A stretch of DNA of 64,000 nt from Argentina anserina (Eukaryota > Streptophyta > Magnoliopsida > Rosales > Rosaceae), in the NCBI RefSeq assembly GCF_933775445.1, contig NC_065874.1, positions 31,070,501-31,134,500 on the forward strand, read 5' to 3'. The notes under the pieces are model-generated. The model worked only from the letters and a program-made list of their open reading frames with translations. It did not search any database and had not been told where the DNA came from. Position numbers and translations under genes: made by a program. Shown piece by piece: positions 11,640 to 24,229 of this stretch (position 1 is the stretch's first letter; each line of letters opens with the position of its first letter).

Positions 11640-11960
11640 GCGCGTAGCCCCTGCATGCTGCCCCTGCAGCCCCGCGCGCAGCCCCTGTATGCTACCCCAC
11701 CAGCCCCGCGCGCAGCCCCTGCATGCTGCCCCCGCAGCCCCGCGCGCAGCCCCTGCATGCTACCCCCGCAACCCCGCACGCAGCCCTGCCCTGTAGCCCC
11801 CGCAACGCAGCCCTGCACGCACGCACGCAGCCCCGCACGCACCCCTGCTGACCCCGCATCGCAGCCGCATGCAGCCCCGCACGCAGCCAGCCCCGCACGC
11901 AGATTCTGCCCTGCGGCCCCTGCTACCCTGCAGCCCCTGCGACCCCCCTGTTGCCCCTGC
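11640..11960 (+). repeat. 34-bp GC-rich tandem repeats in the copia leader
   Basis: At least three clear copies of a 34-bp unit (CCCCGCGCGCAGCCCCTGCATG plus a CTGCCCCCGCAG-type end) run from about 11672, then decay into CGCAGCCCCGCACGCA variants. The array sits 150 bp behind the 5' LTR in otherwise AT-rich DNA. It produces several long overlapping Ala/Pro/Arg/Gly/Cys-rich frames on both strands, which I regard as composition artefacts. Confidence 0.8.
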
Positions 11961-12899
11961 ACGAAGCCTCCGCAACCCCGTAGGGTATCCTCCGCATTCG
12001 CTCCGCAAAAACATTTTTTTGCCCCGAAAAACCCCGCATCAGAGGATTCAAAATTGCTCCTCCCACATATATACTCAATGAACGCGAACTGCACAAGGAA
12101 ACTCTTTGCTCAAGAGAAGCCACTCCCGTCTTCTCTACCCTTTTGGGCCTTTAAACTATTTCTCTTTTTTTTCCTTTTTTTTTCCTATTGCTTATTAAAT
12201 CGTTTATTTGCATGTTTTCGTTTTCTAACTATGTTTCACGTGCTTGCATAGGAAAAGTGATCACTCGTCGTACTATGGTGATGACATTCATGCCGAGATG
12301 GATGATACTTTTGTCATCTACATACGATTTTGATCGTATCCTCCCAAGATTTTATGTCATCGGACGAAGATCGAAAAGGAATTCATCAAGCAACTTCATG
12401 CATGACAATCGATTTGCAGTGCAATTTAATTATATGCGGTCTATTTGGCAGACCAACAAGTATGTTTTTCTTAAAGTTGCTGCTTTTGAAGATATATATA
12501 TAAATTATCGGGCGCTATTAGCCTTTTTCATGTCTTCTTTTCCGGCCTTTCTTATAACGCCGATGAGACCAAAGAGAGATATGATTCCCCTCTTGGTCGA
12601 CGTTTTTCGTGTGACGGTCCTGGGGGAGTCACGTTATTATTTAAAAAGGAAGATATTGATTTCGTGTGGTCGCCTGAGTGCACCGATGTTTTGGGTGCGA
12701 TCATGAGAATCGCCGATATGCATCGATTATTTTGTAACCATATACATCACAACCCTTCTAATTCCGGTTACATACTTGAATAGTTTCGATTATTCGAAAC
12801 CTATACAACCCTCGTTTCTTATGGATGCGTCGTCATCGCGACTGTTATTTGAATGTTTGAGTTTCTTAAACTCATGCCTATGAACGATAATCTCAAGGT

Positions 12900-15800
12900 C
12901 TACGTACTCATTTATTTGAGTTGATTCATTACTCTGATGCAGCACTATTTGCTGACAAAAAGATCCCAAAAATAACGAATTCTATGGGACACACTTAAAA
13001 GTGATTTAATGAATGTCTATGACGACGTATTACCAGAGTTGACCTTGAAACATGCTCCACATCCGAGAAACACATGTCATTTATTGGCACCTGTATCTAT
13101 TTCTTGAGAGAATTTTGGAGATGGAAACGTAACATTCTTCCATTCTCAAGTAAGCACATTTTTGAGCCTCAGGCTAAGGCTCCGCCCAATCAGATATGCA
13201 AGATTTTGTTGCTACAGACTTTTGATTAGTCAATCTATTTTGACTATGTCTTCTGCTTACTATTTTTCAAGTATGACGTTGGCATTGCCATGATTATTGC
13301 TCGATTTTAGCTTAAGTCATCTATTGGAATTGGAAGCTTGTTTGTGTTGTATTAAATATTGGCATATTCTATAAAATCTCTCGTATTTCTTGTTTACAAG
13401 ATTGACTCGTGAGAATTTTATTTAACTTGGCTTAGCATGCATGGTCAACGTTGCAACTCACGTGGTTTTTAAATAGGCCGCTTTTGGGTTACATGGGACC
13501 CCAATAGCACTACATTGTGATTTTGGACTTTGAAATTTGGAAAACGGACCTCGGAACGTCAAAATTGATATCGTTTTTCCCGGTTACTGTTCCGGCGTTT
13601 CCGGAACATTTTTTGACGTTTTACCGGCGTATTCGCCACCTTCCGGCCATATTCCGGTGTTTCCGACACCGCCATCCGGTTCCGGACGGCGTTTCCTGTC
13701 GGACCTGAAGTTATGGCCTCCATACCGGCCAGGTCCGGCCACTGCCGGCGGGATTTCCGGCAAGTGGTGCCGAGTTTTTCCGACGTTTTTTTTCGTTGTT
13801 TCTCGTCATTTTTCTGGCATATCTCAGCATTTCTTGCTGCCATGTTTTGCTAGTCCAAAATTCACCCGGTTTTGAGTTAATTTGACATGATTTTCCGGTT
13901 AATTTTCCGGTTTTCTCCAAGTCGTTTCATAGCTCAAATGATTTTATTATTATTGGTGACCACCCACACCAATTGGATGGTTTTTACCACCCAAATTGTT
14001 TGGTATTCAACTGCTCCAATACCATGTTTTTCCAACTCTTGAGTTGAAGAATGTAGTTCTATTGCCATGTGATACATTCGATAGGATTGCCATTTGTTTC
14101 AATCCCCTCTCTTACAATATCCTACGGCGTATTGTGTAGAGAAGTTCACCGCGTCGTTGACTCTCTTAATCTTCATTTTGAGAATGTCCCTCCGTGAAAT
14201 CGAGTGTCTTGCTAATTGCGTAACCACCCACACTGTCCTACAGCGTAGGTAGTTGTTTTACGGATCTCGTGCGGAGATTGTGTTCTATATCTTCGTGCCT
14301 TGCTAAGTTTTAAAGGCCATACATGCCAATGATGGATTTTCATCTTGACATTTGTGTTAAGAATGGAGAGGAATAAATCTGTCAGATTTCATTGACAGTA
14401 TCTTTTTCAAGCTTCGACAGTAGCTTTGTTAGCCTACAGACATAGTTTTGCTTGCCTGCAGCAGTAGCTTTATGTAACTCAAGATTCTTTGAATCATGGG
14501 TTCGGGTTTACTGTCTTCTCGGTTTTGACATGATCATTTTTGGTCATTTTGAACAAGATATGATGATTCGAGTTCTTTGAAATTCACATTATCATCTATT
14601 TTTCATGTTCACGAAGCGATTGGAGGACCACCTCACCCATGCTCCACACGGTGAGGCCGAGCCTATCCGTGCCATGCACGGTGAGGCCGAGCCTGCCTAT
14701 TTCGGCGGCTCCATGGCATTAAGGCCGTCGGTGGCGGCATCCCCTTCTTCACAGGAGCTTGTGATGTCTTCCGTGTCTTCTAATGCCTCCATGACAATCT
14801 CTGATGCCAATCGCTCATTTTGCAAAGCTTGTTCTTTTGCTAGATTTCAAGGAAGTCCTTATTTTCTAAGGCTCCAACCGAGAACATTCCATTCTTACAA
14901 AGTATTTAAGGTGACATTAGTAGACCCTATCCAACCGAATACAGATATTTTTCGGTATTTTTATAGTATAGGTTAAGAGCATCGACGCGTTGGTCACACG
15001 TCGCTTTGCTTTCCACAAGGAATGCTGCATTTGCTAAGTTTTTAGCTATGATCATCATACTAAGGGCTCACCACCCTTCCCATCCTCTCAAATCTATTTG
15101 AATGGATACCGTTGGAGAATTCACCCCCACGACTTTGATGATTTCGTTTTGCATATCTACTGGGATCGTCGTTGAACATAGTATTCCTCATGTTCATTCA
15201 CTGCACGATCTAGCAGAGCTCGGACTTGGTTATGGGTACTAACCTGCCAATTTTTGCATGGGGATATGTAATGATGTTGCATGCAGCGACACTTATTCGT
15301 TTCAGACCCAGAACTTGCCAAGCGTTTAATGCGTACCAGATGGTCACTGGATACGGTCCCAACGTTCTTTTCACTAACGCCTATTTGGTTAAAGTTGTTT
15401 ATGTGCCTCTATTGTAGTTATCTCAATGGGTCTACTTGAAACGATTAAGTATTCTAGTTGGTTATGATTTATGAATCACCAACACTTGTCCGCTATTTCC
15501 AATCTACAACCGTTGATCTCTATCCTGCGATATTAGCAGACGGTCACTTTGATGAGACATACTTCCCGTCGTTCGGGGGAGATATGGAATGCTCACATTC
15601 TGGTTTTTAACGCCAGGAATTGACGTGGTGTGGCACTATGTCTCATTAAGATCCCGCACTACTCAAAGTGAGCAAATGTGCAACGCATTATCGACCTCCA
15701 GAAAGTCAAAGATTCGATGCTCAATGACTTTACCGATATTGCGAAAGTGACGAGATCGCACATAAATGCTGTGATGTGCCGGTAAGGTTGGGACTCTCAG

Positions 15801-17000
15801 AATATGAGAGAATTTCATATAACCTGGTCCTAGCACTATTGGCACCATCCCTGACAGTGGGAAGGAAGCCGGCGATGGCACCATCGTACGCTGTGGTGTT
15901 GTCGGCGCCCGTAGCATTGCACCACAAAACAAGGGCGGCAAACGCAAAGATGGACTACTAAGGGTCATAGCTTCGGTCTTGGCTCCTTCCTAGATGAGAG
16001 GGAGACCATTATTCTCTAGAATCAAATCTAGAAAGAAGCGAAGTGCGTAGGCACAAGTATTTCGCCCATCATCAAGAGATATCCTCTAAACATGTGTATC
16101 AACTAAGTTTTTGTGGGACGCTACAGACTCATTTTGTTGATGTTAGAGAAGAATAGAAATCTCACGAATTGATCGTATACAGCGCGCGTGTGTTTAATGG
16201 ATTGATCTCTCATGATTAATGATGTATTCGCTTATGCTCTTATTCCGTTGTAAAGCATCAACGATGAGCAACTTGACCGAAGTGGAAAGAATCAATACAA
16301 GCTGAACTAGACTTGTTATGTTGGTCGTTGTTCGTAAGTGTAATGAGAAAGATGAAGTCATGCAATATATGCAGGACTTAAGGCGTAAAGATTGTCTCAT
16401 TATCCTAGTATTGAGTACGATGAGTTATATTCTCTCGTTATGGACATAATAGCTTTCCGCTACTTGATCAGTAGTAGTGTCCATGAAAACTGATTTGCAG
16501 CATATAATAGTGGTCATAGAATATCTGTAAAGGGATCTTGATGCAGATATGAGAGTGCCCGAGGGACTTTAAATGCCTCCAGACCACAGAGAGCTTATGT
16601 AATCAGATTGCGACGTTCGAGAGAACGTAGTACAATCGGTTGCAAGAACTCATACCCATATGTGTTCATATGAAGCTAATTCTTGATTCTCTATTCCGTC
16701 TAAGTATAGACGATGAAGAGATTCAATGTGCTATACATTCATACATGCTAGTGTTGTTGGGACACTATTGCTTTCATTATGACGTGATTAACTATGCGCC
16801 AATGCATTGCCATTGGACTTGCATTGCTTCTTTGACATGGGTTTAGTTCCACACTTAGTGAACCAACACAAATCCTATCCACACCAACGCCGCCAGCAGC
16901 TCCAGCAACATCAACGTACGCCTTGGTGTAGCAGTCGACGCTGGTAGCATAGAGGATGCGTACGGTTCTGTCTTGGACCAAAATCAGTCCTTCATTGGTC
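12900..17000 (+). pseudogene. Decayed copia gag-pol (integrase and reverse transcriptase remnants)
   Basis: Pieces of a plant copia polyprotein appear in order but in shifting frames with stops. At about 12990 LWDTLKSDLMNVYDDVLPEL resembles gag. At 14818-14960 CKACSFARFQG then TLVDPIQPNTDIFRYF match the GAG-pre-integrase and integrase entry. At 15226-15417 TNLPIFAWGYVMMLHAATL and RTCQAFNAYQMVTGYGPN match the integrase end. At 15485-15580 ILADGHFDETYFPSFGGD, and at 16510-16580 MRVPEGL (start of reverse transcriptase). No domain is intact and none can be functional. Confidence 0.75.
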
Positions 17001-17818
17001 CATTCCCCCATTCTATTCGCGAAAGACACATTAAATGTGACAAATCAGAATCTGTCCAGTTTTGTAGGTCAACTTCAACGAGACCTACAGGACAGCTCGC
17101 TCGATGAAATATGGTGAAATTAGTACCGTTGGAAATGTCTATGTGTCTACTTTCAAGGGACATCAACCTTTCGTTCATAGCTATCATATTGAGTGAGTTA
17201 TGGCCATTTTAGCAACGTAGGACAGTCCTGTCCGGAAATTTGCAAGTCAGTCAACTTCGACAGAGCATTGTAAATTGCTCCGATCGGATGAGGTTGTGAA
17301 CCTTATGTCACTGGAAAGCCACGGGTGTCTACTTTTCAGAACATTTTACGGTTCACTGATACCTATTTTGACGAAGAAGTTATGGCCATTTAAGTGAGTG
17401 AAGGTCATTCTACCCGAGAATCTGATTTTTTTTACAAACTCTTGTTTTGAGTTGTTATGCAATCTTGTTTCCTAAGATCTAAGTTTGGCTAAGTATATAA
17501 TGGATGATCTAAGGATGTGTGGCTAGATTAATGATTAATCATTAGCCCAAGACTACGTTTGAGAAGCATGTAATGAACGTTGTATACGTTGTTCTTTGTA
17601 CTCCATGATTATGGCACTAATCAGGGGGAGTTGTTTCATAGACTTCAGGGGGAGTCTACCTCACATGATGCTATCAAATGTAGACGGTGCGTTGTGCTCT
17701 TTTTCCCTTCGATCAAGCTTTTGGTTTTACCCAAGAGGTTTTTATTTTGCTTGACAAGGTTTTTACCGAGGCAACGATGTGTGCACCATGCAACCTAGGC
17801 ATGCAACACAAGGGGGAG

Positions 17819-18002
17819 TGTTCCGGGAGAATTACTATTCTACCCTTGTATGTGTCTTAGCCTAATAGGTTTCCTGTTAGGAGATAGATTAGCATCTCCG
17901 TAATAGATTAGGACTCCGAATCCTACGGGATTGTGGTTTTATAATGCCTATATATAGGCCCCCATATCATTCAATAATACACAATTATTTCATCCTGAAA
18001 CA
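17819..18002 (+). repeat. 3' LTR of the copia element
   Basis: 184 bp, same ends and TATA motif as the 5' copy, two substitutions apart, followed directly by the CCAAT target-site duplication. Confidence 0.95.
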
Positions 18003-18007
18003 CCAAT

Positions 18008-18900
18008 ATATTTATTACGAATATATATTCAAATTATATATATTATAGATGAATTATATATAGCGCCGGTCCTTATATATATATATATGTATATTCATAT
18101 GTATTCACAATATTATATATATATATATATATATACTAATATGTATTCACATATTCGAAACAAAATATGCATTCAAAAAAGTATAATTTTTAACCATTTT
18201 TTCTGGGATTTTATTTGGTTTATTTTTAAGATCAAGATTTGGCTGGCCTTAGTTGATGATTCGAAGTTTCCTAGGCTGACTAGGAAAGTTTCTTTTCACG
18301 GTGGTCTCTTGTCTTAGTGGTTGAATTTCTTCCTTTTATATTTTCTATTTTTATAGATAGGATGAGATATATTTGGAATGGTGTTTTCAAATGTATTTTC
18401 ATTTTTATTTGAGAGTTATTTTTTAATAAATATTCCTTTCTAGTTATCTAGTTTTTAGAAAGGTTTTATGGGATTAGATGTTATCCTATTCTAGAAGTTA
18501 AGGAGCACAACGTATATAAAGATGTTATATGTGCTAGGGTTTCCACCGAATACACATTGAGAAATCATAAGAAAGAGAGAAATTTTGTTTTCAGTTTTGG
18601 TGAGATCTAGCATAGTCCAAGAGATACTCTAGATCAGTCCTTAGTGGCAAGAGACCTTCGTGGCTCCATTGAAGTCATTTATGGCTTCTTGTCCTTCGTG
18701 GCTCCATTGAGTGACCTCCGTGACATTCAAGACCTTCGTGGCTTCAACGACTTCTGTGGCATTAACGTCCTTCGTGGAAACAAAGACCTTCGTGACTTTG
18801 TAATACACTTGACCGTGTTCTTCAAGTGTGAAGTAATTTTTACTTTTGAGAATTATAATTATGATTGATCATACGTTGTTATTGTAATATTTTATTCAAT
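18008..18900. other. AT-rich spacer with (TA)n and a CCTTCGTGG repeat block
   Basis: Holds a TA dinucleotide run at about 18113-18136. At about 18650-18800 there is a degenerate array of roughly 21-24-bp units containing CCTTCGTGGCTTCAA or close variants (about seven). Text on the two sides of the solo LTR at 18901-21141 reads as one sequence after removing it, so the array probably belongs to an older LTR-type element. No gene. Confidence 0.5.
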
Positions 18901-21141
18901 TGTAATGACCCGATTTTTCAGAATCAATTATTTGAATTCTTAGACTTAAATAAAGTGTGTAAATTTATTGAATCGCATTAGTTTCGCTTCGCGACGTTGT
19001 AAAATCGAAAACGAAACCGTTTTCGGAAATCTAAATCAGAAAAACGTTACGTTTCCGTGACGCGGGAGTCGATTTTTACTCCGTCTCTCGTTTCCGAAAA
19101 CTTCCTTCACGGAAGTTGTAGAGCTTGTCTATACGAGTTCGTGAACACATCACGCGTCCTAATCAGATGTCGTGCGTGAAAGTTAATAACGACGGAAGTT
19201 AGATTTCAATTTGGAAAAGGGTTTAAAAATGAAATTTTAGGGATTATGGTTTCCATTTTCGGAAACCCTTCACCCGCCGACCTCTTTCTCTCTCTTCTCT
19301 CTCCCTCTCTCCCTGACCTCTCTCTCCCTCAGAAATTCATCGTCGGCGATCTCCCGACCCAGGCCGCCGTGGCCCTCACAGCCTGCCCCAGGAGCTTCGC
19401 ACGACCCTCCACATCAAACCCCGAGCCCGACGCGTTCTCTCATCGGCACCATGAGCTCTCGCGCGAAAACCCGAGGCCGCGACTTCATCCGCCATCCGAG
19501 CTACTCCTCCTGCGACGCAAGAACTCGGCGATCGCTGCACTCCACCGCGCCTCACCCTCTGACGCCGCGTGCGAGTGATTGGGACTCGATTCGAGCCGCA
19601 ACACACCCTCCCAGAGGAATCGAGCACCGTCGGCGATCCAAGCTCCTCTGGCGCCATTGCTGAGTTCTTAGCTTCAATCTAGGTAAGGGTTCATTCGATT
19701 TGATGGTTGTGATGATTGTAATAAAATTTGAGACGATTTGGTGGAGAATTGGAGGATGAGGAGGAGGTGAAGATAATACCGCCACCTTAGGCGGTTCGTG
19801 AGGGAGCGTGAGGAGGGTAGGAGGCGGCCTTGGGCAGTGGAGGGGAAGAGGGGAAGGAAAAGAGAGGTTTTGGGTTGTATAGGAATACGTAAATAGTATG
19901 TACCCATACAGAAATACGAAATAGTATGTACTCGTACATGAATACGTAAGTAATATGTATTTATATAGTAATACGTGAACAATAATTACATGTACAATAA
20001 TTTCATAAAAACCAGAAATTTCTGAACAGTAAAACATTATTACTTTTTCGGTATTTACGGTTTTACATAACGCTTCTAAATTCACTTCTTATCTATTCTA
20101 GGTGATCGACACAACCAGTAAATGATTCACTTGCAGAATCGTGGAAATTACGCTCAGGATTATAAGGTGAGTAAAAATCTCACAATGACGAATCCACTCT
20201 TGCGGAGATTCATAATTACGCTTAATTTAAAAAGAATGAACTATGATATGTATATGATATAGTGGATTGTGTATGTGTATAATTGGTAAAATAGGTACAT
20301 ATATATGGTTTGCTATATTATATACTGTTATAATTTCCATTTGTGAAGGAGTTCATCATAGCGTTGATATTGATTTATTTGAGCATGCCTCTTGGATTTG
20401 TACAATAACATGTAATGGTTGTTTGTACGTGATTTTAACTTGAGTTATGTTAAAACGTTTTTGTGGTCTGTGGACCTGTGTTCGGACGTGTTGGCATGTC
20501 GGAACCTAGCCTTGGCCGGGCGACAGTTACGATATAGTTAGAGCTCTGGTCTGTCTGCCGGGGTACTAACATGAGGGGTAAAGAGGTGTACCAGCGTTCA
20601 TGAGTACCCGTATTATAAATGTATTTGGGTAAACATAGTGGTTGCCCGATTTTTCATGAGCACATATATTTTCTTATATCATTGGACAACCAAAATTGCA
20701 GTCCAATGACTCATGAGTGCATTTATGATTAATGCTTTATGTATTTTCTTCTGTATTTATATGTGAGTTATATTGTTGGTTTACTCATACGAGCTGCAAA
20801 GCTTACCGGGTTTGTGTTTACAATCCCGGTGTACCTATTCGATGGTGTAGGGGATAGTTCCGCAAGTGTGGATTAGCGGAATTAACGAACAACTCTGAAG
20901 ATTTTGAAGTTGTTTTATTTTATCTTGTGGTGAGGATTGTGATGGTTTTTTTTTACATTTCCATTTGATATAATGGTTGAATTATAAATTTGGTTTGTAA
21001 TAATCAATTTGACTAAGTTGTATCATGAACTCAGTAATGATCCACTATGACGTTGAAATGATTTCGATTTATTGAGATTATTTTAGAGTTTTTCATGGCT
21101 TCGAATTCGAGTTTCATACTCGAAATTTCGGGGTCGTGACA
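18901..21141 (+). mobile_element. Solo gypsy LTR (large-LTR family)
   Basis: 2,241 bp from TGTAATGACCCG to GGGGTCGTGACA, flanked by a perfect TCAAT duplication (18896-18900 and 21142-21146) with no internal region. This is the product of LTR-LTR recombination. It belongs to the same superfamily as the LTRs at 47089, 51931 and 58611: it shares the AACTTCCTTCACGGAAGTT box (about 19099), the CGGAACCTAGCC.TTGGCCGGG box (about 20499) and the ACCGGG/CCCGGT hairpin (20805-20830). Confidence 0.92.
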
Positions 21142-21146
21142 TCAAT

Positions 21147-21552
21147 AATAAAGTAAAGTTTTTTCGATAAATTTCGCTGCTTATCTCTTAACTGTTCCAT
21201 CTACTATTTTCATATACTCGTACATTAATCATAGTGTTGTATGCATGAGTATGAGTGCCAAAAAATATCATTCTACAATCTTTTCTAATATCTTTTGCAG
21301 AAATTGCAATGACTGTTTTGTTGCATATTCATTTCATTAGGTATCTTTGTCTTGTGATTTGCAATTTTTTAAGTCATTGAAATCTTCATAAAAAAAATTA
21401 GGAAAAAAAAGATAAGATAAGAAAAGAAAAATAATAATGGAGAGCCCAGACAAATAATGCCTGAATACCAAACATAGTCTGAGCGTAGTATAGTATTCTA
21501 GATAACCTCTCCCAATTAGTATCAGAAATATTTAGTGACATCCAATTATATA
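21147..21552. other. AT-rich spacer
   Basis: Sequence between the solo LTR and the next inserted element. AT-rich, with A-rich runs at 21390-21430. No gene or clear repeat seen. Confidence 0.4.
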
Positions 21553-24229
21553 GGTTGTGTTTGGTGCAGCTGGACTTATTAGAAAAGCTGGCTTATGCTT
21601 ATTTCTGAAAATAAGTGGATGATAATCAAAGTAACTGAGTGTTTGATAAACTGGCTTTTATAAGTGGCTGTTAGTGGCAGAAGCAGTGACAAAACATTTG
21701 GTAAATCCACATAGGCTTCTTCTTTTAATTTGTAAAACGACCAATTTGGACATGAACATTTAATATAATTTATTTTATTGTAAAGCAATGTTCCTTAAAT
21801 ATTATCCTGACATTACAACCTCGTTCTAATTAGGATCATGTAAATGATCATACTCAATTTCATGTTATGACGCAAATCTATCAAACTTGAGCAATGCTAT
21901 TTCTTAAGTCTCAATTTCTTGTGCACCATGAGGATTTTGCTCTTCTACATCATCATCTTCTTCCATCTCTATTATACAAGTACATTAAAATTATCAACTT
22001 CGAATAAAACAACTTACAGAACTTGCATTTATCATGTTCCTATCCAAAAATGAACAAGATATCCATATCCTCTTTTAGCTTTCATGTCCATATGTATCAG
22101 ACCTGAAGGTAATAGTAGTTGTAAACAATTTATAGTATAGGAATGAATAATGGATGATATTGATTCAAGGTTAGAATTTTCAGTACATATATTTGAATAT
22201 GAATTTGTACAATAAATCATCTCATTTTAATAGAGAACCACTCTTCTTCGGCTACAGATATATCCATCCTATATATACTTTAACAACAGTACCAATTTAT
22301 TTGCAAAAAGATTGTCCTTGATACCTTTGAGCTCCCTCTCCAAATCCGGGACAAATAAAATTTTTTTTACAACTTTTGAAGCAGTACTGATCATGAATGA
22401 ACTGCCTAGAGTTAATATAACCTCCTATTTTGTAAAGTCTTTTCCCTCCGGGCAGTAGTGTTACAGCGCTCAATATTTTTTTGACAACTTCCATTTTGTA
22501 GTACATATCTGCATAAATAGAAAAATTTAGCCATTAGTGTTGGTATTGCAATGGAATTTAAAAATTGAGTCAACAAAAATGAGAACTTGATCAAGCAAGA
22601 ATATTAGATACATAGATACATCTTTAATACTTAATAATAATAATCGGAGCTAAACCATAGCAGTAGTCCATTAGTAAACAACCCAAAAAAAGAGGGAGCG
22701 GCAAGAAATATAGCTTATGAGCATATATACCCCTGGAAGATTTAACTGTCATGATATAGTATGCAAAGGTTGGAGATATAGCAATTTCAAGGAATCCAGA
22801 ATTTGGTCCAAACGTTTCAACAAAACCTGAGATATATTGGAATTGTATTGTTATGAAAATCTCACTACATATGATCAAGGACTCTTATCAACAGATTGTT
22901 CCACTGCAATGTTGGACTGTGGGAATTTTTTTATGTTGTAATTCAAAACAATTTCAATTGATCTAAGTCCATAATCAAATACAATGCAATCGACGGGAAT
23001 AATTCTTAAAATAAAGAGAATTTACTGATTTTTACCAACACAAATTTGTATAGCAAAGTTAAAAGGCACATGCACGGCTGAAAACTGAGTAATGCAAGCA
23101 AATGTAACTGGTTCATCTATTCTCATCAAAAAATGGTTCACCTTTCTATTACTCTCTCTGGGTTGTGCAACTTACAACTTCCACTGCATTCTTCATGTGA
23201 AGAAATCTAAAGTGTGAAACAAATTTGCTAGATACAACTAGTTTTGGATATCAGCTAAATTATGAACAAACTCAATTGGTCATAATAACCCAGAGCAATT
23301 AAACCAACATAAGATGAGCTAAATAAAAAACTTTAACCCGCAATTACAATTCATTCATACCAGTTTGCTTATCCACATGGGAATCATTACCAATTTCAAT
23401 ATGGTAATTGTTGGGTACGAATTTACACTACTAGAAATCAAGGCTAAGAGGACATTTAGTTTAGGGGCGAAAAAACAAGTGTCCCCATATTTTTACATTT
23501 GGGGACATATGTTAGCTTCTGGTCCCTCAATATATATTTGGCACAAATCATGTGTCCCTATATATACAAAAGACACATTAAGTGTCCCTAAAGACTTTAG
23601 GTAATTTTTAGAGACTTATCTATGTCTCCAAACTACACAGAATGTATATTTAGGTGGTAATAGAATACCCTCTTCAGATCAAGGATTAAGGGTAGAATTA
23701 GTAGAATACTCTAACTAAATACTGTAGTAGAATACTCCCTTCAGACAAATAGGGGTGAGATAAGGATATCAGCACTATTCCCAAAAATCATCGATCTGCT
23801 CCTTCACCCGCGCGACGACCAACGACGATTCTACCGTCGTGAGATCGATTCTGGCCGGCACACTATTCTGACCTTCTCCATCTCGCCGTCGTAGACCTGC
23901 TGGTGGTAGCTTGCTCTATCGCCGCAGGAGAAGAAAATCGATGCCCCTACTGTTTTGGGTTCCTTCCGGCGACTTCGCAGCGTTTTCTGACGTCTCCGAC
24001 CACCGATCGGGTTGTTCTTGGCATCGATTTAAGTTGTAATTAGTTTTTGGATTGGATGAAGTTTTGATAAACTTAATTTCTGGGTTTTGATGTTCTTCGA
24101 CATTGGGACTGGTTTTGGCATCCATTTGATTTAATGGTTATCTCATTCTGGGTTTACTAGTCTCCAGAAGATGAATTAATGAAATTGATTATGGCTATTG
24201 CTTGAAATGAAGAAGATTAGGGTTTCGAC

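Larger units (their letters stand above)
11304..18002 (+). mobile_element. Full-length non-autonomous Ty1/copia LTR retrotransposon
   Basis: 6,699-bp insertion bounded by identical-length 184-bp LTRs (11304-11487 and 17819-18002), each running TGTTCC to GAAACA, and by a perfect 5-bp duplication CCAAT at 11299-11303 and 18003-18007. A primer-binding-like TTATCAGCACG begins at 11490 and a purine tract CAAGGGGGAG precedes the 3' LTR. The 3' leader has the GGGGGAGT blocks typical of plant copia elements. The LTRs differ only at 11426/17941 and 11480/17995, so insertion is recent. Yet the coding interior is full of stops and frameshifts, so it must have been mobilised in trans. Confidence 0.95.

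Noticed and set aside
11522..12251. Long overlapping Ala/Pro/Arg-rich frames on both strands
   Set aside because: They lie over the GC-rich 34-bp array and leader of the copia element, occur in several frames at once, and match no protein family.
12188..12706. 172-codon plus-strand frame
   Set aside because: Inside the decayed copia interior, no recognisable domain, no sensible codon usage; treated as chance.
13537..13920. Overlapping plus and minus frames of 60-112 codons
   Set aside because: Produced by TTCCGG-rich sequence in the copia interior; open on both strands, so compositional.
18644..18868. 74-codon frame with DLRG-type repeats
   Set aside because: It is the translation of the short CCTTCGTGG tandem repeats and has no recognised homologue.
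19246..19663. Frames of 70-110 codons in the solo LTR
   Set aside because: They lie in the GC-rich leader common to this LTR family and differ in frame between family members.
22297..22878. Minus-strand frames near the Harbinger-like element as a transposase or host gene
   Set aside because: Short, no transposase motifs, no consistent splice sites; not enough to call.
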